Source: Streptomyces sp. NBC_00464
GTDB lineage: Bacteria > Actinomycetota > Actinomycetes > Streptomycetales > Streptomycetaceae
Assembly: GCF_036013915.1 (NCBI RefSeq)
Contig: NZ_CP107899.1
Coordinates: forward strand, 868,001 to 932,000
DNA: 64,000 nt
Reading direction: 5' to 3'
Position 1 is the first letter of the stretch; each line of letters opens with the position of its first letter. The translations under genes were made by a program, and so were the position numbers. The notes under the pieces were generated by a model that saw nothing but the letters and a program-made list of their open reading frames with translations, had not been told where the DNA came from and did no database searches. Below, in pieces: positions 63,697 through 64,000 of the stretch.

Positions 63697-63884
63697 GATT
63701 TCGGACGGTAGGCGAAACTCTCCGTCAGGAAGATTCTTCAAAATCCGCCCGAATGACGCAGTTTCCGGTGACGTGCCGTCACCACGCGGTCATCCGAATT
63801 CCTCCGGGCGCCCCGCGAAGGACAGCAGCAGGCCCGGACCGCCGGACGGGAAACGCCGACGGCCCGGGCCTGTTGACAGCTGGA

Positions 63885-64000
63885 TCAGCTGTTGCCGGCG
63901 CCGTTCCCGGAGAGGACCGGGATGCCGGACAGGATGTGCGACAGCGGCTCGTCACCCTTGGCCTGGGTGGAGTTCTCGGTGCACTGCTGGTTCTGCGGGG
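63885..64000 (-). CDS. Rodlin 3 (5' part outside the window)
   Basis: The last 37 residues of a third rodlin are visible: [20 protein letters not shown] then [17 protein letters not shown] and a stop at 63885-63887. The match to rodlins 1 and 2 is strong over this stretch. Whether the upstream part is complete cannot be seen. Confidence 0.9.
   Translation of the reverse strand, partial: PQNQQCTENSTQAKGDEPLSHILSGIPVLSGNGAGNS

Noticed and set aside
63598..63780. A BldN-type promoter before the chaplin
   Set aside because: CGTAAC-like sequences occur, but on the wrong strand or at wrong spacing; reported only as generic repeats.
1..64000. Mobile elements, integrase sites, tRNA or rRNA genes
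   Set aside because: No transposase, integrase or terminal repeats, and no tRNA- or rRNA-like sequence recognised by eye.

Overview
This is 64 kb of very GC-rich DNA with dense GGAGG-type ribosome binding sites, frequent GTG and TTG starts, long GC-rich hairpin terminators and the spore-sheath proteins called rodlins and chaplins. Together these point to a Streptomyces chromosome. I see no tRNA, rRNA, insertion sequence, phage gene, CRISPR array or replication origin. Both ends cut through genes: an FAD-linked oxidase on the left and a rodlin on the right.

Left part (1-7.9 kb): a catabolic operon (alkyl-DHAP-synthase-like oxidase, GlpP-fold protein, ABM monooxygenase, zinc alcohol dehydrogenase), small accessory enzymes, a nucleotidyltransferase, and an MFS exporter preceded by a possible leader-peptide/hairpin attenuator. 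Nitrogen block (7.9-25.2 kb): the urease operon ureABCFGD, a ~1250-residue secreted subtilase, then purine oxidation genes (XdhC, NCS2 permease, three-subunit xanthine dehydrogenase) with a divergent PucR regulator. Purine breakdown ends in urea and ammonia, so the blocks fit one nitrogen-salvage role.

Middle (25.4-34.3 kb): a TPR-like protein, a Pro-rich lipoprotein, a GntR regulator, an iron-box-controlled FhuF-type reductase, a DUF2637 membrane protein, an anti-sigma-type ATPase, a membrane Ser/Thr kinase, a TetR regulator, and a secreted RNase Sa homologue next to its barstar inhibitor. Collagen/hydroxyproline block (34.3-45.7 kb): a secreted M9 collagenase, then after a TetR/FAD-monooxygenase pair a complete-looking hydroxyproline route: GntR regulator, 4-hydroxyproline 2-epimerase, pyrroline-hydroxycarboxylate deaminase and a three-subunit D-hydroxyproline dehydrogenase. 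The closing semialdehyde dehydrogenase is not in the window.

Right part (45.7-60.4 kb): a PoxB-type enzyme, a PP2C-like protein with 26 consecutive prolines, a second giant subtilase with a divergent HTH regulator, a DUF456 protein, a Tat-exported GH95-like glycosidase, an Ada/AlkA repair protein that appears to lack its catalytic segment, and RsgA with a tiny ORF ahead of it. The last 4 kb is an aerial-hypha sheath locus: three rodlin genes (one cut by the edge), one short chaplin, one further small secreted protein and a small cytosolic protein, all on the minus strand.
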